Part shown: in pieces, positions 1 through 9,175 of the stretch
Layout: each line of letters begins with the position of its first letter
Numbering within the stretch: position 1 is the first letter of the stretch
Source of the DNA: Kribbella flavida DSM 17836
GTDB lineage: Bacteria; Actinomycetota; Actinomycetes; Propionibacteriales; Kribbellaceae
Length of the DNA stretch: 64,000 nt
Direction of reading: 5' to 3'
NCBI RefSeq assembly: GCF_000024345.1
Contig: NC_013729.1
Span: forward strand, 5,022,001-5,086,000
Notes under the pieces: model-generated
What the model saw: only the letters and a program-made list of their open reading frames with translations
The model's database searches: none
Told to the model about the DNA's origin: nothing
Made by a program: the position numbers and the translations under genes

Positions 1-1533
1 GGCGGCTCCCTGCAGACCATGCTCGACCGGCTGCGGACCGCCGAGGACCCGGAGCCGTTCGTCGAGCCGGCCGGGTTGCGGGCCACCCTGCGCGACTACC
101 AGCGACGCGGCGTCGCCTGGATGGCGCAGCTGGCCGAGCTCGGACTGGGCGGCTGCCTCGCCGACGACATGGGCCTGGGCAAGACCATCCAGGTGATCGC
201 GCTGCACCTCCACCTCGCCGGTCGCCGCCGTGGGCCGACGCTGGTGGTTTGCCCGTCGACACTGCTCGGGACATGGGAGCGCGAGCTGGAGCGGTTCGCC
301 CCCGAGGTCGCCGTCCGCCGGTACCACGGAGCCGGCCGGTCGCTGAGCGATCTGGGTGACGACGAGGTCGTGCTCACGACGTACGGCGTGGTTCGGCAGG
401 ACCACCGGGTGCTCGGCGAGATCCGCTGGGGCCTGGTGGTCGCGGACGAGGCGCAGCACGCGAAGAACCCGCTGTCCCGGACCGCGCGGGCCCTCCGGAC
501 GTTGCCAGGCGCAACGAGACTGGCGCTGACCGGTACGCCGGTGGAGAACCGGCTCTCCGAGCTCTGGTCGATCCTCGACTGGTCCGCGCCGGGGCTGCTC
601 GGCACGCTCGACCGGTTCCGCCACGACATCGCCGTACCGGTCGAGCGGTACCACGACGACGAGGCGACCGCGCGGCTGGCGCGGGTCACCCGGCCGTTCC
701 TGCTCCGCCGCCGCAAGACCGATCCGGGCATCGCGCCGGAGCTGCCGCGCAAGACCGAGCACGACGTCGTCGTACCGCTGACGGCCGAGCAGGCGACGCT
801 CTACCAGGCGGTCGCGCGGGAGACGCTGGCCAAGATCGAGCAGGCGCAGGGGATCGAGCGGCGCGGGCTCGTACTGAGTCTGCTGACGCAGCTCAAGCAG
901 GTCTGCAACCATCCGGCGCAGTTCCTGCACGAGCCGGGTCCGCTCCCCCGCCGGTCCGGGAAGCTGGCGGCGCTCGACGAGCTGCTCGACGTGATCCTGG
1001 CCGAAGGCGAGTCGGTGCTGATCTTCAGCCAGTACGTCGAGATGGGCCGGCTGATCGAAGCACATCTCGCGGCACGCCAGATCGGCGCACTGTTCCTGCA
1101 CGGCGGGGTCGGAGTGCGCCGGCGACAGCAGATGGTGGAGCAGTTCCAGGCAGGTGAGTCCCAGGTGTTCCTGCTCTCGCTGAAGGCTGGTGGAGTCGGG
1201 CTGACGCTGACGAAGGCGACGCATGTCGTGCACTACGACCGCTGGTGGAACCCAGCGGTCGAGGACCAGGCAACGGACCGCGCGTACCGAATCGGGCAGG
1301 ACCGGCCGGTGCAGGTGCACCGACTGGTGACCGAGCACACACTGGAGGATCGGATCGCGACAGTGATCGCCGCCAAGCGTGAGCTGGCCGACGCGGTGAT
1401 CGGCTCCGGCGAGGCGTGGCTCAGCGAGCTGTCCGACACAGAGCTGACTGAGCTGGTCGAGCTGTCCACCACTCCACCGAAGTCAGGCGCCGCGAGCGCG
1501 TACAACCCTTCAGCTGTTGGGAAAACTCCCTGA
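1..1533 (+). CDS. SNF2/RapA-type DEAD/DEAH-box ATPase, 5' end outside window
   Basis: Helicase-superfamily-2 ATPase of the SNF2 family, which uses ATP to translocate on or remodel protein-DNA complexes. The reading frame is open to base 1, so the N-terminus lies upstream. Visible in order are the Q-motif region (LRDYQRRGVAWM), Walker A (DDMGLGKT, near 174-186), motif II DEAQ, motif III (ALTGTPVENR), and the C-terminal helicase lobe with the motif V/VI region (DRAYRIGQDRPV). This is a complete motor core. The stop overlaps the next gene's start by one base (TGATG), so the SWIM protein downstream is probably translationally coupled. SNF2-SWIM pairs are common in actinobacteria. Biological role unknown. 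Confidence 0.93.
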   Translation, partial: GGSLQTMLDRLRTAEDPEPFVEPAGLRATLRDYQRRGVAWMAQLAELGLGGCLADDMGLGKTIQVIALHLHLAGRRRGPTLVVCPSTLLGTWERELERFAPEVAVRRYHGAGRSLSDLGDDEVVLTTYGVVRQDHRVLGEIRWGLVVADEAQHAKNPLSRTARALRTLPGATRLALTGTPVENRLSELWSILDWSAPGLLGTLDRFRHDIAVPVERYHDDEATARLARVTRPFLLRRRKTDPGIAPELPRKTEHDVVVPLTAEQATLYQAVARETLAKIEQAQGIERRGLVLSLLTQLKQVCNHPAQFLHEPGPLPRRSGKLAALDELLDVILAEGESVLIFSQYVEMGRLIEAHLAARQIGALFLHGGVGVRRRQQMVEQFQAGESQVFLLSLKAGGVGLTLTKATHVVHYDRWWNPAVEDQATDRAYRIGQDRPVQVHRLVTEHTLEDRIATVIAAKRELADAVIGSGEAWLSELSDTELTELVELSTTPPKSGAASAYNPSAVGKTP

Positions 1534-2876
1534 TGAGCCCGGACGATCGACCAGTGCCGGACGTCCCCGACCGTACGCCGTGGCGAGGGTGGCGGGGATC
1601 CGGAGAGAACGCGGGGTTGCCCGCGGCCAAGGGTGCCGGCAGCCGGCGGCCGTTCGGGGCGACCTGGTGGGGCAAGGCCTGGCTGGAGGCGTTGGAGCAG
1701 CGGGCGCGGCTGGACCCGAATCGGTTAGGACGCGGCCGATCGTACGCGCGGCGCGGCAGCGTGCTGGAGCTGACGGTGGACCCGGGGGTGGTCCGGGCGG
1801 AGGTGCAGGGCAGCCGCGTCACGCCGTACGGGGTGACGGTGAAGATCCGGGCGTTCTCGGACGCCGAGTGGGACGCCGTGCTCGACGTGGTGTCGGCGCA
1901 GATCGGGCGGGTGGCGGCGCTGCTGGACGGGGAGTTGCCGCCGGAACTGGTCGAGGACGTGCAGGCGGCGGGGTTGGAGCTGCTGCCGACGGCCGGTGAG
2001 GTGCGGACCGCCTGCAACTGCCCGGACTTCGCGGTGCCGTGCAAGCACTCGGCGGCGGTGTGCTACCTGATCGCGGACGAGCTGGACGAGGATCCGTTCG
2101 CGTTGATGTTGCTGCGTGGCCGGCGGAGGGACGAGTTGCTGGCGGCTCTGCGGTCCCGGCGGACGTCGGTGTCCGGGGAGCCGTTGAAGGTGCGGACGCG
2201 GCCGGTCGGCGTACTGGCTCGGCAGGCGTTTGCCGCTGAGCTGTCCGGCGAAGAAGCGGTGGGCCGTTCGCACGACGTGCCGGTGCCGCCTCGCCCGGGA
2301 GCTCAGGCTGGGGTGCCGGCGGCGGTGCTGGCGTTGGCGCCGCCGCGGGCGTCGGGGGTCGAAGGGCAGGACCTGGTGGCGTTGGCGACGGACGCGGCGC
2401 GACGGGCGTGGGAGCTGGCGGTCGGCGACGGGAACGGTGGGCTGCGGCTGACGTTCGAGCAGGATTTGGCGCGGCGGGCGGCGAGCATGCTGGGCACGTC
2501 GGCGTTGGCGGATCTGGCGCATCGAGCGGGGGTGTCGTCACGGCAGCTGACCAGTTGGGCGGTCGCCTGGCGGGAGGCCGGTGCGGCAGGGCTCGCGGTG
2601 GCGACCGAGACCTCCCCGGCAGCTGACGGCGTCGGCGAGGACCAGCCGGGTGCCACCGGCACGGTTTCCGCCGAGCAGATGGCTGAAGGGATCGCCGCCT
2701 TGAGCCAGCTCGCCGGCGGGCGGCGGGTGGTCGTCGACGGGAATCGGGTGTCGCTGGAGCGGCAGCAGCTGCGGTTGGGGCAGGACGGGCTCTGGTACCT
2801 GTTCACTGAGCACTTCGGCGACTGGACGCTCGCGGGACCGCCCGCGGCCGATCCCGCCGAGCTCCTGAACCGCTGA
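1533..2876 (+). CDS. SWIM zinc-finger protein
   Basis: 447-residue protein with a SWIM zinc finger, a small DNA- or protein-binding module often paired with SNF2 ATPases. The finger is seen as CNCPD....PCKH (about residues 161-172), a CxCx(n)CxH pattern. The N-terminus contains the TWWGKAWLEALE and GRSYARRGSVLEL blocks usual for this family, and the C-terminal half is helical with no known catalytic motif. The ATG overlaps the stop of the SNF2 gene, so the two are co-translated and likely work as one complex. The family assignment is firm; the function is inferred from the neighbour. Confidence 0.9.
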   Translation: MSPDDRPVPDVPDRTPWRGWRGSGENAGLPAAKGAGSRRPFGATWWGKAWLEALEQRARLDPNRLGRGRSYARRGSVLELTVDPGVVRAEVQGSRVTPYGVTVKIRAFSDAEWDAVLDVVSAQIGRVAALLDGELPPELVEDVQAAGLELLPTAGEVRTACNCPDFAVPCKHSAAVCYLIADELDEDPFALMLLRGRRRDELLAALRSRRTSVSGEPLKVRTRPVGVLARQAFAAELSGEEAVGRSHDVPVPPRPGAQAGVPAAVLALAPPRASGVEGQDLVALATDAARRAWELAVGDGNGGLRLTFEQDLARRAASMLGTSALADLAHRAGVSSRQLTSWAVAWREAGAAGLAVATETSPAADGVGEDQPGATGTVSAEQMAEGIAALSQLAGGRRVVVDGNRVSLERQQLRLGQDGLWYLFTEHFGDWTLAGPPAADPAELLNR

Positions 2877-2883
2877 CGCGACT

Positions 2884-3240
2884 CTACTTCCCCCGGCCGG
2901 CGACGAAGGCTCCGGCGATCCTGGCGACCAGGTCGTACGGGATGGGCTCCTGCAGCGGGAACTTCAGCGTGCCCTTGCCTGCGATGTACGGCGTGATCGC
3001 GGCGGCGAGATCCTCGTCGACCGGCGGGATCGGGTAGAGCGAGATGTGCTGCTTCCACCCGCTGAAGTACAGCAGCGGCTTGTCGTCCAGGGTGAGCGTG
3101 GGCATGTTGTAGCTGATCGTCTCCCCCGCACCCGGGACGGCGTCGTGCAGCACCTGCCGGACGTTCTCCAGCACCTCGCGGACCTCCGCGGGCTGCGTCG
3201 CCAGGTAGTCGTCGACGTTCGCGAACTCGCTCTCCGCCAC
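2884..3240 (-). CDS. DUF1801/YdhG-like protein
   Basis: 118-residue cytosolic protein of the DUF1801 (YdhG-like) family. Typical features are the N-terminal DDYLATQPAEVREVLENVRQ stretch, the SYNMPTLTLDD core and the LYPIPP segment, ending in a GKGTLKFPLQEPIPYDLV block. The length is normal for the family. Some relatives are described as iron-chaperone-like (Fra/YdhG), but that role is not shown by the sequence. The GTG start has a GGAGGA site about a dozen bases upstream, which is rather distant. It lies 46 bases behind the stop of the esterase gene and could be co-transcribed with it. Confidence 0.8.
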   Translation of the reverse strand: MAESEFANVDDYLATQPAEVREVLENVRQVLHDAVPGAGETISYNMPTLTLDDKPLLYFSGWKQHISLYPIPPVDEDLAAAITPYIAGKGTLKFPLQEPIPYDLVARIAGAFVAGRGK

Positions 3241-3286
3241 CCCGTCATCGTCCTCCGCCGGCTGCGCGACGGCAATGCGCCGACGG

Positions 3287-4264
3287 TCAGCGCGGGGACA
3301 AGCCGGTGAGCCGCTGCAGGACCGGGACCAACTGGTCCGCGATCTTGGCGTGCCCGGAGACCGAAGGGTGCAGGCCGTCGGTGCAGTCGGCCTCGGTGAT
3401 CCAGCCGTCGGTGGGCACGTAGTGGACAGCCGGGTCCTCCACGGCCTTCACCCCGGCCGCGATCTCGCCGGCGAACTTCCCGCTGAACGGGCTCAGGGCC
3501 ACGATCGTGCTGCCGGGGTACGCCGCGCGCACGGTCCGCAGGTAGCCGGCGTACTGGTCGGCTGTCAGCGTCTCGTCGTTCACGCCGAGGTTCAGCACGA
3601 CCAGGTCGGGGGCGGCGATGCGGAGCGCGCGTGAGCCGGCGAAGTTCCAGCCGAAGGAATCGGTCCCCGCCGGCACCTCGCCGTTGCCGGTGCGCAGTAC
3701 GCCCTGACGGCCGAAGCCCACCTGGTACGCCGTGGCGCCGAACGCGCGGGCGGTCAGGTACGCGAACGACTTCGCCCCGTCGGCACCGGCCGACTCCGGG
3801 TCTGCGCTCAGCGCGCGGACGCCCTGGGTGATCGAGTCGCCGTAGAACTCGAACCGCGGACCGCCTGGCTGAGCCCCCAGCCGCAGCCGGGTGGTCGCGT
3901 CGAGCACCAGCCCGGCGAAGATCACCGCGCAGGCGAACGGCGGGTTCCAGCGGTTGACGAACTCGTTGACGTCCTTCACGACGAGGTCGACCGTGTGCCG
4001 GCCGTCGGGAACCGTCAGCTCGAGCACCGGCTGCTCGATCAGGTGCAGCGTCGGCTCGGCCTGGTCGACGGACACCCAGAGCTGCGGGGCGACGGTCAGG
4101 CCGTCGGTGTCGAACAGCAACTGGACGCCGGTCCCGCTGAAGCCGAACGACAGCCGGGAGCCGGAGTTCACCGTGATCGCGAGCCCGGGCTCGTGCCCCC
4201 ACTGCCCTTCCAGCAGGATCCGCGGATCCCCCGGTGCGACCACCTCGCCTGGCACGAACGCCAC
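3287..4264 (-). CDS. SGNH/GDSL hydrolase, CE2-like carbohydrate esterase
   Basis: Two-domain esterase: an N-terminal beta-sandwich (about residues 15-140) followed by an SGNH hydrolase fold. Catalytic signatures are block I FYGDSITQG (nucleophile Ser), block III LGVNDE and block V DGLHPS (Asp-x-x-His). This architecture matches CE2-type acetyl-xylan/glucan esterases, which deacetylate polysaccharides or oligosaccharides. I chose the GTG at 4264 because GGAGGGAG lies 5-6 bases upstream; an in-frame GTG at 4345 has no such site. No signal peptide follows the chosen start, so it is probably cytosolic. It follows a hairpin downstream of the glycanase gene, so it may be a separate unit of the sugar locus. 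Confidence 0.83.
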   Translation of the reverse strand: MAFVPGEVVAPGDPRILLEGQWGHEPGLAITVNSGSRLSFGFSGTGVQLLFDTDGLTVAPQLWVSVDQAEPTLHLIEQPVLELTVPDGRHTVDLVVKDVNEFVNRWNPPFACAVIFAGLVLDATTRLRLGAQPGGPRFEFYGDSITQGVRALSADPESAGADGAKSFAYLTARAFGATAYQVGFGRQGVLRTGNGEVPAGTDSFGWNFAGSRALRIAAPDLVVLNLGVNDETLTADQYAGYLRTVRAAYPGSTIVALSPFSGKFAGEIAAGVKAVEDPAVHYVPTDGWITEADCTDGLHPSVSGHAKIADQLVPVLQRLTGLSPR

Positions 4265-4371
4265 GTTGACTCCCTCCGCCTCGACCGTCGCCCCATTCTG
4301 GCCGCCCGTGCGCGGCCTGCCGACGGCACCCCGGTCGCCCACCACTCAGCAACCTCTCGGCACGCACACCG

Positions 4372-4410
4372 TCGCGAGCGTGAACCGGCTGTGTCGGTCC
4401 ACGCTCGCGA
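4372..4410 (-). terminator. Rho-independent-type hairpin after the glycanase gene
   Basis: Perfect 11-bp inverted repeat TCGCGAGCGTG/CACGCTCGCGA with a 17-base loop, just downstream of the stop at 4433. There is no long U tract, as is usual in high-GC actinobacteria. Confidence 0.6.
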
Positions 4411-4432
4411 GCGCTTGATGAGTGGTGCAGCT

Positions 4433-7312
4433 TCAGAAGCCGGAGTTGCCCGGGCCCCGGTGGAGGGTGAAGCCGGTGGTGTTGTTGAGACCACCGGCTG
4501 CGGCACCGGCCACCGTCACGTAGTTGAACGTGCCCGAGCCGGGACTCAGGATCTCGATGCCGTACGTGCCGGCGCCACTCACCTTGACCCGGTCGAAGGT
4601 GATGTTGGTGATCGGCCGCTGCCAGGTCAGCAGGATGCCCTGGTACGTGCTGTCCACGATGTCGACGTCCTTGATCAGCACCGGCGCGCTGATGTCACGG
4701 GACTCCGCGTAGATCCACAGCGCCCCCTGGCTGCTGTTCCAGTCCGTGTTGAACCCGCCCGCTCGTGTGATCGTGTTGCGCTGCACCACCGTCGTCCCCG
4801 CGAACGGCTGGGCCCCGTGCCAGGTCGAGACGGTGATACCCGACGCGGTGTAGACGGTGTCGGAGAACAGGTTGTCCTCGATCCGGTTGCCGTTACCGCC
4901 GTAGATGCCGGCCGTGTTGGCCAGCGCGGGCAGTGTCGCCGTGTTGAAGGTGAACGCGCAGTTGGTGACCGAGGCCGAGTACGACCACATCGCCAGCGCG
5001 TCGTCGCCGGTGTTGCGCAGCACGCTCTGGTCGACCCGGGAGCTGCTGACCGTGTCGTTCAGGTTCACACCGTCGGCGAAGGTGTTGCGGATCCGGACAC
5101 CGGCCACGTACAGCCCGTTCGCGTTGTTCACCCAGAGCCCGACCTTGGCGTGCTCGACCCAGACGTTGTGGATCAGCGAGCCGGTCCCGAAGTCGCCCTG
5201 CATCGCCGCGTGCGTGGTGACGACGCCGTCGGGATCGCGGTGGCGCACGTCCCCGGCGAAGGTGAAGTCGGCCAACTGGATGGCACTGCCGGTTCCGAGG
5301 AAGCCGCCGAGCCCGTTGTTACCGCGGATCGTGGTGTGCCACATCCCGGCGCCGCGGACGGCGACGTTGTCGACGTTCAGCCGGTTGGTCAGGTCGAAGG
5401 TGCCGGCCGGGACCCACAGCGGCTTGCCCTGCGCCTTCGCCGCGCTGATCGCCGTGCCGAAGGCGGCCGTGTCGTCGCCCGAACCCGGCACCGCGCCGTA
5501 CGCCGTGACGTCGAGCGCGCCGGCCGGAGCAGTCAGCGCCGGGGCGACGACCTCGGTGTCGATCAGGTCGACCGTGATCGGTGTGCCGGTGTCGTTCTGC
5601 AGCCTCAGCACGGTGCCCGCCGGGTAGTTCGGCAGCGTGGTCCGGACCTCGTCGTAGAACCGGTGCCCGTTGCCCAGCGCCGGGTCGTTCGGGAACGGGT
5701 AGTTGCCGTACACCCAGCTGTACGCCGAGGTCAGCGTGACATCCTTGACCTTCGCCCCGCCGACGTAGATGCCGAGCGGGGCGGTGATCCCGGTGCCGGC
5801 CGCGTTGTCCGGGATCGAGTACCGCACGACCAGGGAGTTGGTGGGCTGGGTCAGCGTGAACTGCGCGTACTTGCCGGCGTTGTCGAGCCGGACGGCCCGC
5901 CGCCCGGACGACTCCGACGGGATGGTCCGGTACGTGCGGTCCGGGCCGAGCACGGTCCCATTCGTGCTGCTGTTCTCCGCCTCGTACTCGGTGTACGCGA
6001 CTGTTGCTCCCCGCGTCGCGAGCGCGGCCGACCCCGTCACCGTCAGGTCGTCGAGCGAGACGTTGCCGCTGTCACCCGAGTCGTACTGGTAGCCGATCAG
6101 ATTGAGTCCGGCCCGCAACGGCAGCGCCTGCTGGACCGTCGACCAACCACTGGCCGCCGGCAACGACACCTGGCCCACCCGGACGCCGTTGGCGTAGACG
6201 CTGAGGGTCTTGGTGCTGCCCGTCGGATTGCTGTAGCGCAACGTCGTGGCCGCGTTGCCGGCGGCGTTCAGCTTGACGGTGCGGATCACCCGGCTGCCGA
6301 CAGTGGTGAACCCGGTGACATACCCACTGCCGGCGAACCCGCTGATCGACGTACCGACGCTCGCGCCACCGGACAGGAAGCCACCTTCCAGACCTGCGCC
6401 GTCGGCCGGCGGTACATCGGTGGGCGGGGTGACGGTCAGGTTGTCGAGATTCACGTTGCCCGAGTCGGACGCGTCGAACCTGTACGCGATGGTGTTGGCT
6501 CCGGCGATCAGCGGGACGGACTCCGCCGACGTACCCCAGCTCGCCCAGCCGGAGGTCGGCGGCAGGCTGATCTGCCGGAGCTTGGTGCCTCGGACGTAGA
6601 GCGACAACGTCATCGCGACGCCGGTCCCGTTGGCGTAGCGCAGTGTCGCGGTGCCGGAGCCGGACTTGGCCGAGTTGACCGAGAACGTCGTTGCGGCGTT
6701 GCCCTTGTTCCCGTCGGTGTAGCCGCCGACGAAGCCCGTCCCCGTGTAGCCCGCGTGCCCGGTGGACACCGTGGCGCCGCCGGACAGCACGGCGTTCTCG
6801 GCTTCCTGGGTGCCCTCCGCGGCGGCAGGCGCGTCCGTCACGATCAGCTTGTCGAGGTTGACGTTGCCCGAGTCGGACGCGTCGAAACGGTACGCGATGG
6901 ACTTCGCACCGGCGGTCAGCGAGAGCGTCGTACTGACCTCTCCCCAACCGGCCCAGCCCGACGTCGCGGGCAGAGTGACCTGTTGCACCTTGGCACCGCC
7001 GACGTACAGGGACAGGGTCTTGGCGGAGCCGGTGCCGTTCGCGTAGCGCAGCGCCAGGCGATAGCTTCCGGTGGATGGCGGAGCCACCGTCGCTGTGACC
7101 GCGGCAGTTCCCTTGTTCGGGTCGGTGAAGCCGCCGACGTACGCGCTTCCCGAGTACCCGGAGTGCTCGGTCTGGGCGACCGCTCCCCCGGCGAGAACGG
7201 CGTTCTCCGCCTCGACCGTGATGGAGTAGGCGGCGTGAGCGGCGGGGACGGTGGTGCCGGTCAGGGTCAGGGCCGCGACGACAAGCGCGGCAAGGCTTCG
7301 GAATCTGGGCAT
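4433..7312 (-). CDS. Secreted CBM35-repeat, GH87-like alpha-glucanase (parallel beta-helix)
   Basis: 959-residue secreted enzyme. The start at 7312 is preceded by AGAAGGGC and followed by a Sec signal peptide ending PAAHA (about residue 27). Three CBM35-type modules follow (about 28-150, 160-285, 290-415), each with EAENAVLxGG-like starts and RYANGTG, DASDSGNVNLD repeats. A further beta-sandwich (about 425-590) precedes a right-handed parallel beta-helix (about 595-959). The helix contains ADGVN (Asp747) and RNTGDDALAMW (Asp770/Asp771), with acidic spacing reminiscent of GH87 alpha-1,3-glucanases/mycodextranases. It is the last gene of a sugar importer operon, 34 bases after the permease. GH87 is my best call; another beta-helix glycanase or lyase is possible. 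Confidence 0.8.
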   Translation of the reverse strand: MPRFRSLAALVVAALTLTGTTVPAAHAAYSITVEAENAVLAGGAVAQTEHSGYSGSAYVGGFTDPNKGTAAVTATVAPPSTGSYRLALRYANGTGSAKTLSLYVGGAKVQQVTLPATSGWAGWGEVSTTLSLTAGAKSIAYRFDASDSGNVNLDKLIVTDAPAAAEGTQEAENAVLSGGATVSTGHAGYTGTGFVGGYTDGNKGNAATTFSVNSAKSGSGTATLRYANGTGVAMTLSLYVRGTKLRQISLPPTSGWASWGTSAESVPLIAGANTIAYRFDASDSGNVNLDNLTVTPPTDVPPADGAGLEGGFLSGGASVGTSISGFAGSGYVTGFTTVGSRVIRTVKLNAAGNAATTLRYSNPTGSTKTLSVYANGVRVGQVSLPAASGWSTVQQALPLRAGLNLIGYQYDSGDSGNVSLDDLTVTGSAALATRGATVAYTEYEAENSSTNGTVLGPDRTYRTIPSESSGRRAVRLDNAGKYAQFTLTQPTNSLVVRYSIPDNAAGTGITAPLGIYVGGAKVKDVTLTSAYSWVYGNYPFPNDPALGNGHRFYDEVRTTLPNYPAGTVLRLQNDTGTPITVDLIDTEVVAPALTAPAGALDVTAYGAVPGSGDDTAAFGTAISAAKAQGKPLWVPAGTFDLTNRLNVDNVAVRGAGMWHTTIRGNNGLGGFLGTGSAIQLADFTFAGDVRHRDPDGVVTTHAAMQGDFGTGSLIHNVWVEHAKVGLWVNNANGLYVAGVRIRNTFADGVNLNDTVSSSRVDQSVLRNTGDDALAMWSYSASVTNCAFTFNTATLPALANTAGIYGGNGNRIEDNLFSDTVYTASGITVSTWHGAQPFAGTTVVQRNTITRAGGFNTDWNSSQGALWIYAESRDISAPVLIKDVDIVDSTYQGILLTWQRPITNITFDRVKVSGAGTYGIEILSPGSGTFNYVTVAGAAAGGLNNTTGFTLHRGPGNSGF

Positions 7313-7346
7313 GGGTGAGCCCTTCTGTGCAGCGGGTTGGGCGGAT

Positions 7347-8222
7347 TCACCCCTTGACCGCACCACCCAGCGCCCCGGACTTCAGGAAGAGGCGCTGGAA
7401 CACCAGGAACAGTGCGACCGGGATGACAGTGGAGATCGCGAGCGCGGCGAGAAACACGTCGAGCTCGACGAAACGTTGCAACGCGGGCAGCCGCACCGAC
7501 AGCGGCTGCAGATCGGGATCGGGCAGCACCAGCAACGGCCAGAGAAAGTCCTTCCAGGCGGCGATCACGGCGAACACCGAGACCACTCCGAGAATCGGCC
7601 GCGACATCGGCAGCACCACCGACCAGAACAGCCGGAACGGCCCCGCGCCGTCGACCGTGGCGGCCTCGAACACCTCCCGCGGCAGGTTCGCGAAGAACCG
7701 CTGGACCAGCAGGATGTTGAACGCGTTGGCCCCGGCCGGCAGCCAGACCGCCCAGAACGAGTTGGTCAGTGAAGCCTTGAGCAACGGTGGGTCGACCACC
7801 GTCAGGTACAGCGGGACGAGCAGCACCACCGACGGCACGAACAGCGTCGCCAGCACCACCCCGGTCAGCACCTTGCCGTACCGCGGCCGCAGGACGGCGA
7901 GGGCGAAACCGGCCGTCGTTGCCACCAGCAACTGGACCAGCCAGGACCCGGCCGCGAGCACGACGGTGTTGAAGAAGTACTTGTCGATCTCCACCCGGGT
8001 CCACGCGGTCGACAGGTTGGCCCAGTCGACCCCGTTCGGGAAGATCTCGAGCGGAGCCCGCAGCGTGTCCTGAGTCGGCGTGATCGCCGCCTTGGCGAGC
8101 CACAGCATCGGTCCCAGCCCCGCCAGGAACAGCAGGACCAGCAGCACGCCGTGCACCCCGTACGCCGTACGACGGATGCCCGGGCGGCGCCAGTCGGAAC
8201 CGGACAGGATGCCCCTGCTCAT
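7347..8222 (-). CDS. ABC sugar transporter permease (MalG-type)
   Basis: 291-residue inner-membrane permease of the carbohydrate-uptake (CUT1) family. It has about six hydrophobic segments starting with VLLVLLFLAGLGPMLWLA and carries the EAA loop near EAATVDGAGPFRLFWSVVLP, which docks the ATPase. The ATG overlaps the stop of the upstream permease by four bases (ATGA), so the two permeases are translationally coupled and form the heterodimeric channel. No ATPase gene is present, so the transporter presumably uses a shared MsiK/MalK-like subunit encoded elsewhere, as known in streptomycetes. Confidence 0.92.
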   Translation of the reverse strand: MSRGILSGSDWRRPGIRRTAYGVHGVLLVLLFLAGLGPMLWLAKAAITPTQDTLRAPLEIFPNGVDWANLSTAWTRVEIDKYFFNTVVLAAGSWLVQLLVATTAGFALAVLRPRYGKVLTGVVLATLFVPSVVLLVPLYLTVVDPPLLKASLTNSFWAVWLPAGANAFNILLVQRFFANLPREVFEAATVDGAGPFRLFWSVVLPMSRPILGVVSVFAVIAAWKDFLWPLLVLPDPDLQPLSVRLPALQRFVELDVFLAALAISTVIPVALFLVFQRLFLKSGALGGAVKG

Positions 8223-9172
8223 GAGGTGCTCCAGGAGCGGGTCAGCCGGAAGTAGAGCGCGGACAGCAGCCCGAGTACGACCGCCAGCATGATGCTCAGC
8301 GCGGTCGCCGAGCCGTAGGCGCCGCCAAGGCTGTTCGCGAACGCGTAGTTGTAGATCAGCAGCAGGATCGTGGTCGTCGAGTTGGCCGGACCGCCGCCGG
8401 TGAACAGGAACGGCTCCAGGAACACCTGCGCGGTCCCGACGATCTGCAGGATGAAGGTGATCAGCAGGATGCCGCGCAGCTGCGGCAGCGTGACGTGCCA
8501 GATCTTGCGCCAGATCGACGCCCGGTCGATCTCCGCCGCCTCGTACAGGTCGGTGGAGACGCCGGTCAGCGCGGCCAGGTAGATGATCACCGTGCCACCC
8601 GCGGCGGCCCAGGTCGCCTCCAGCACCAGCGCGGGCATCGCCGTACCGGAGTCCTGCAGCCAGGCGACGGGGCCGATGCCGACCCAACCGAGCATGGTGT
8701 TGAACACTCCGGTCGGCGACGCGTCGTAGAAGAACTTCCACAGCAGCACCGCGACCACCGGCGGGATCACCACCGGCAGGTACGCCAGCGCGCTGTACAG
8801 CCCCTTGAACCGGCGCACCTCGCTCATCAGCACCGCTGCCAGCAGCGGGACGGGATAGCCGAACAGCAACGCCAGCGCTGCGAAGTACAGGGTGTTCTTG
8901 ACCGCGGTCCACAGCAGCGGGTCGGCCAGCACGTCGCGGAAGTTCTGCAGCCCGACGAACGTCGCCGGAGTGACCAGATTGGTCTCCTGGAAGCTCATCA
9001 ACACCGCCCGGCCGATCGGGAACCAGGAGAAGATCCCGAACACCACCAGCAGCGGCAGCAGGAACACCAGAGTGCTCAGCCCGCCGCCCCGGACCCAGCT
9101 CAGGGGGGTCCGGCGGCGGCCGGCCTCGGTCCGGCGAATCACCAGGGGCGCCGGACGGATCTCTGCGGCCAT
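8219..9172 (-). CDS. ABC sugar transporter permease (MalF-type)
   Basis: 317-residue membrane protein, partner of the MalG-type permease. A cytosolic N-terminus of about 30 residues leads into the first transmembrane segment (LVFLLPLLVVFGIFSWFPIG), followed by five more. The EAA motif reads YEAAEIDRASIWRKIWHVTLP, the usual coupling-helix site. Only three bases separate it from the solute-binding protein gene upstream, and it overlaps the next permease by ATGA. It transports whatever oligosaccharide the binding protein delivers; the neighbouring enzymes suggest an alpha-gluco-oligosaccharide (inference). Confidence 0.92.
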   Translation of the reverse strand: MAAEIRPAPLVIRRTEAGRRRTPLSWVRGGGLSTLVFLLPLLVVFGIFSWFPIGRAVLMSFQETNLVTPATFVGLQNFRDVLADPLLWTAVKNTLYFAALALLFGYPVPLLAAVLMSEVRRFKGLYSALAYLPVVIPPVVAVLLWKFFYDASPTGVFNTMLGWVGIGPVAWLQDSGTAMPALVLEATWAAAGGTVIIYLAALTGVSTDLYEAAEIDRASIWRKIWHVTLPQLRGILLITFILQIVGTAQVFLEPFLFTGGGPANSTTTILLLIYNYAFANSLGGAYGSATALSIMLAVVLGLLSALYFRLTRSWSTS

Positions 9173-9175
9173 CGG

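Noticed and set aside
3995..7318. Long plus-strand open frame opposite the GH87-like gene
   Set aside because: Antisense shadow; its periodic Val/Arg/Gly sequence mirrors the CBM repeats on the other strand.
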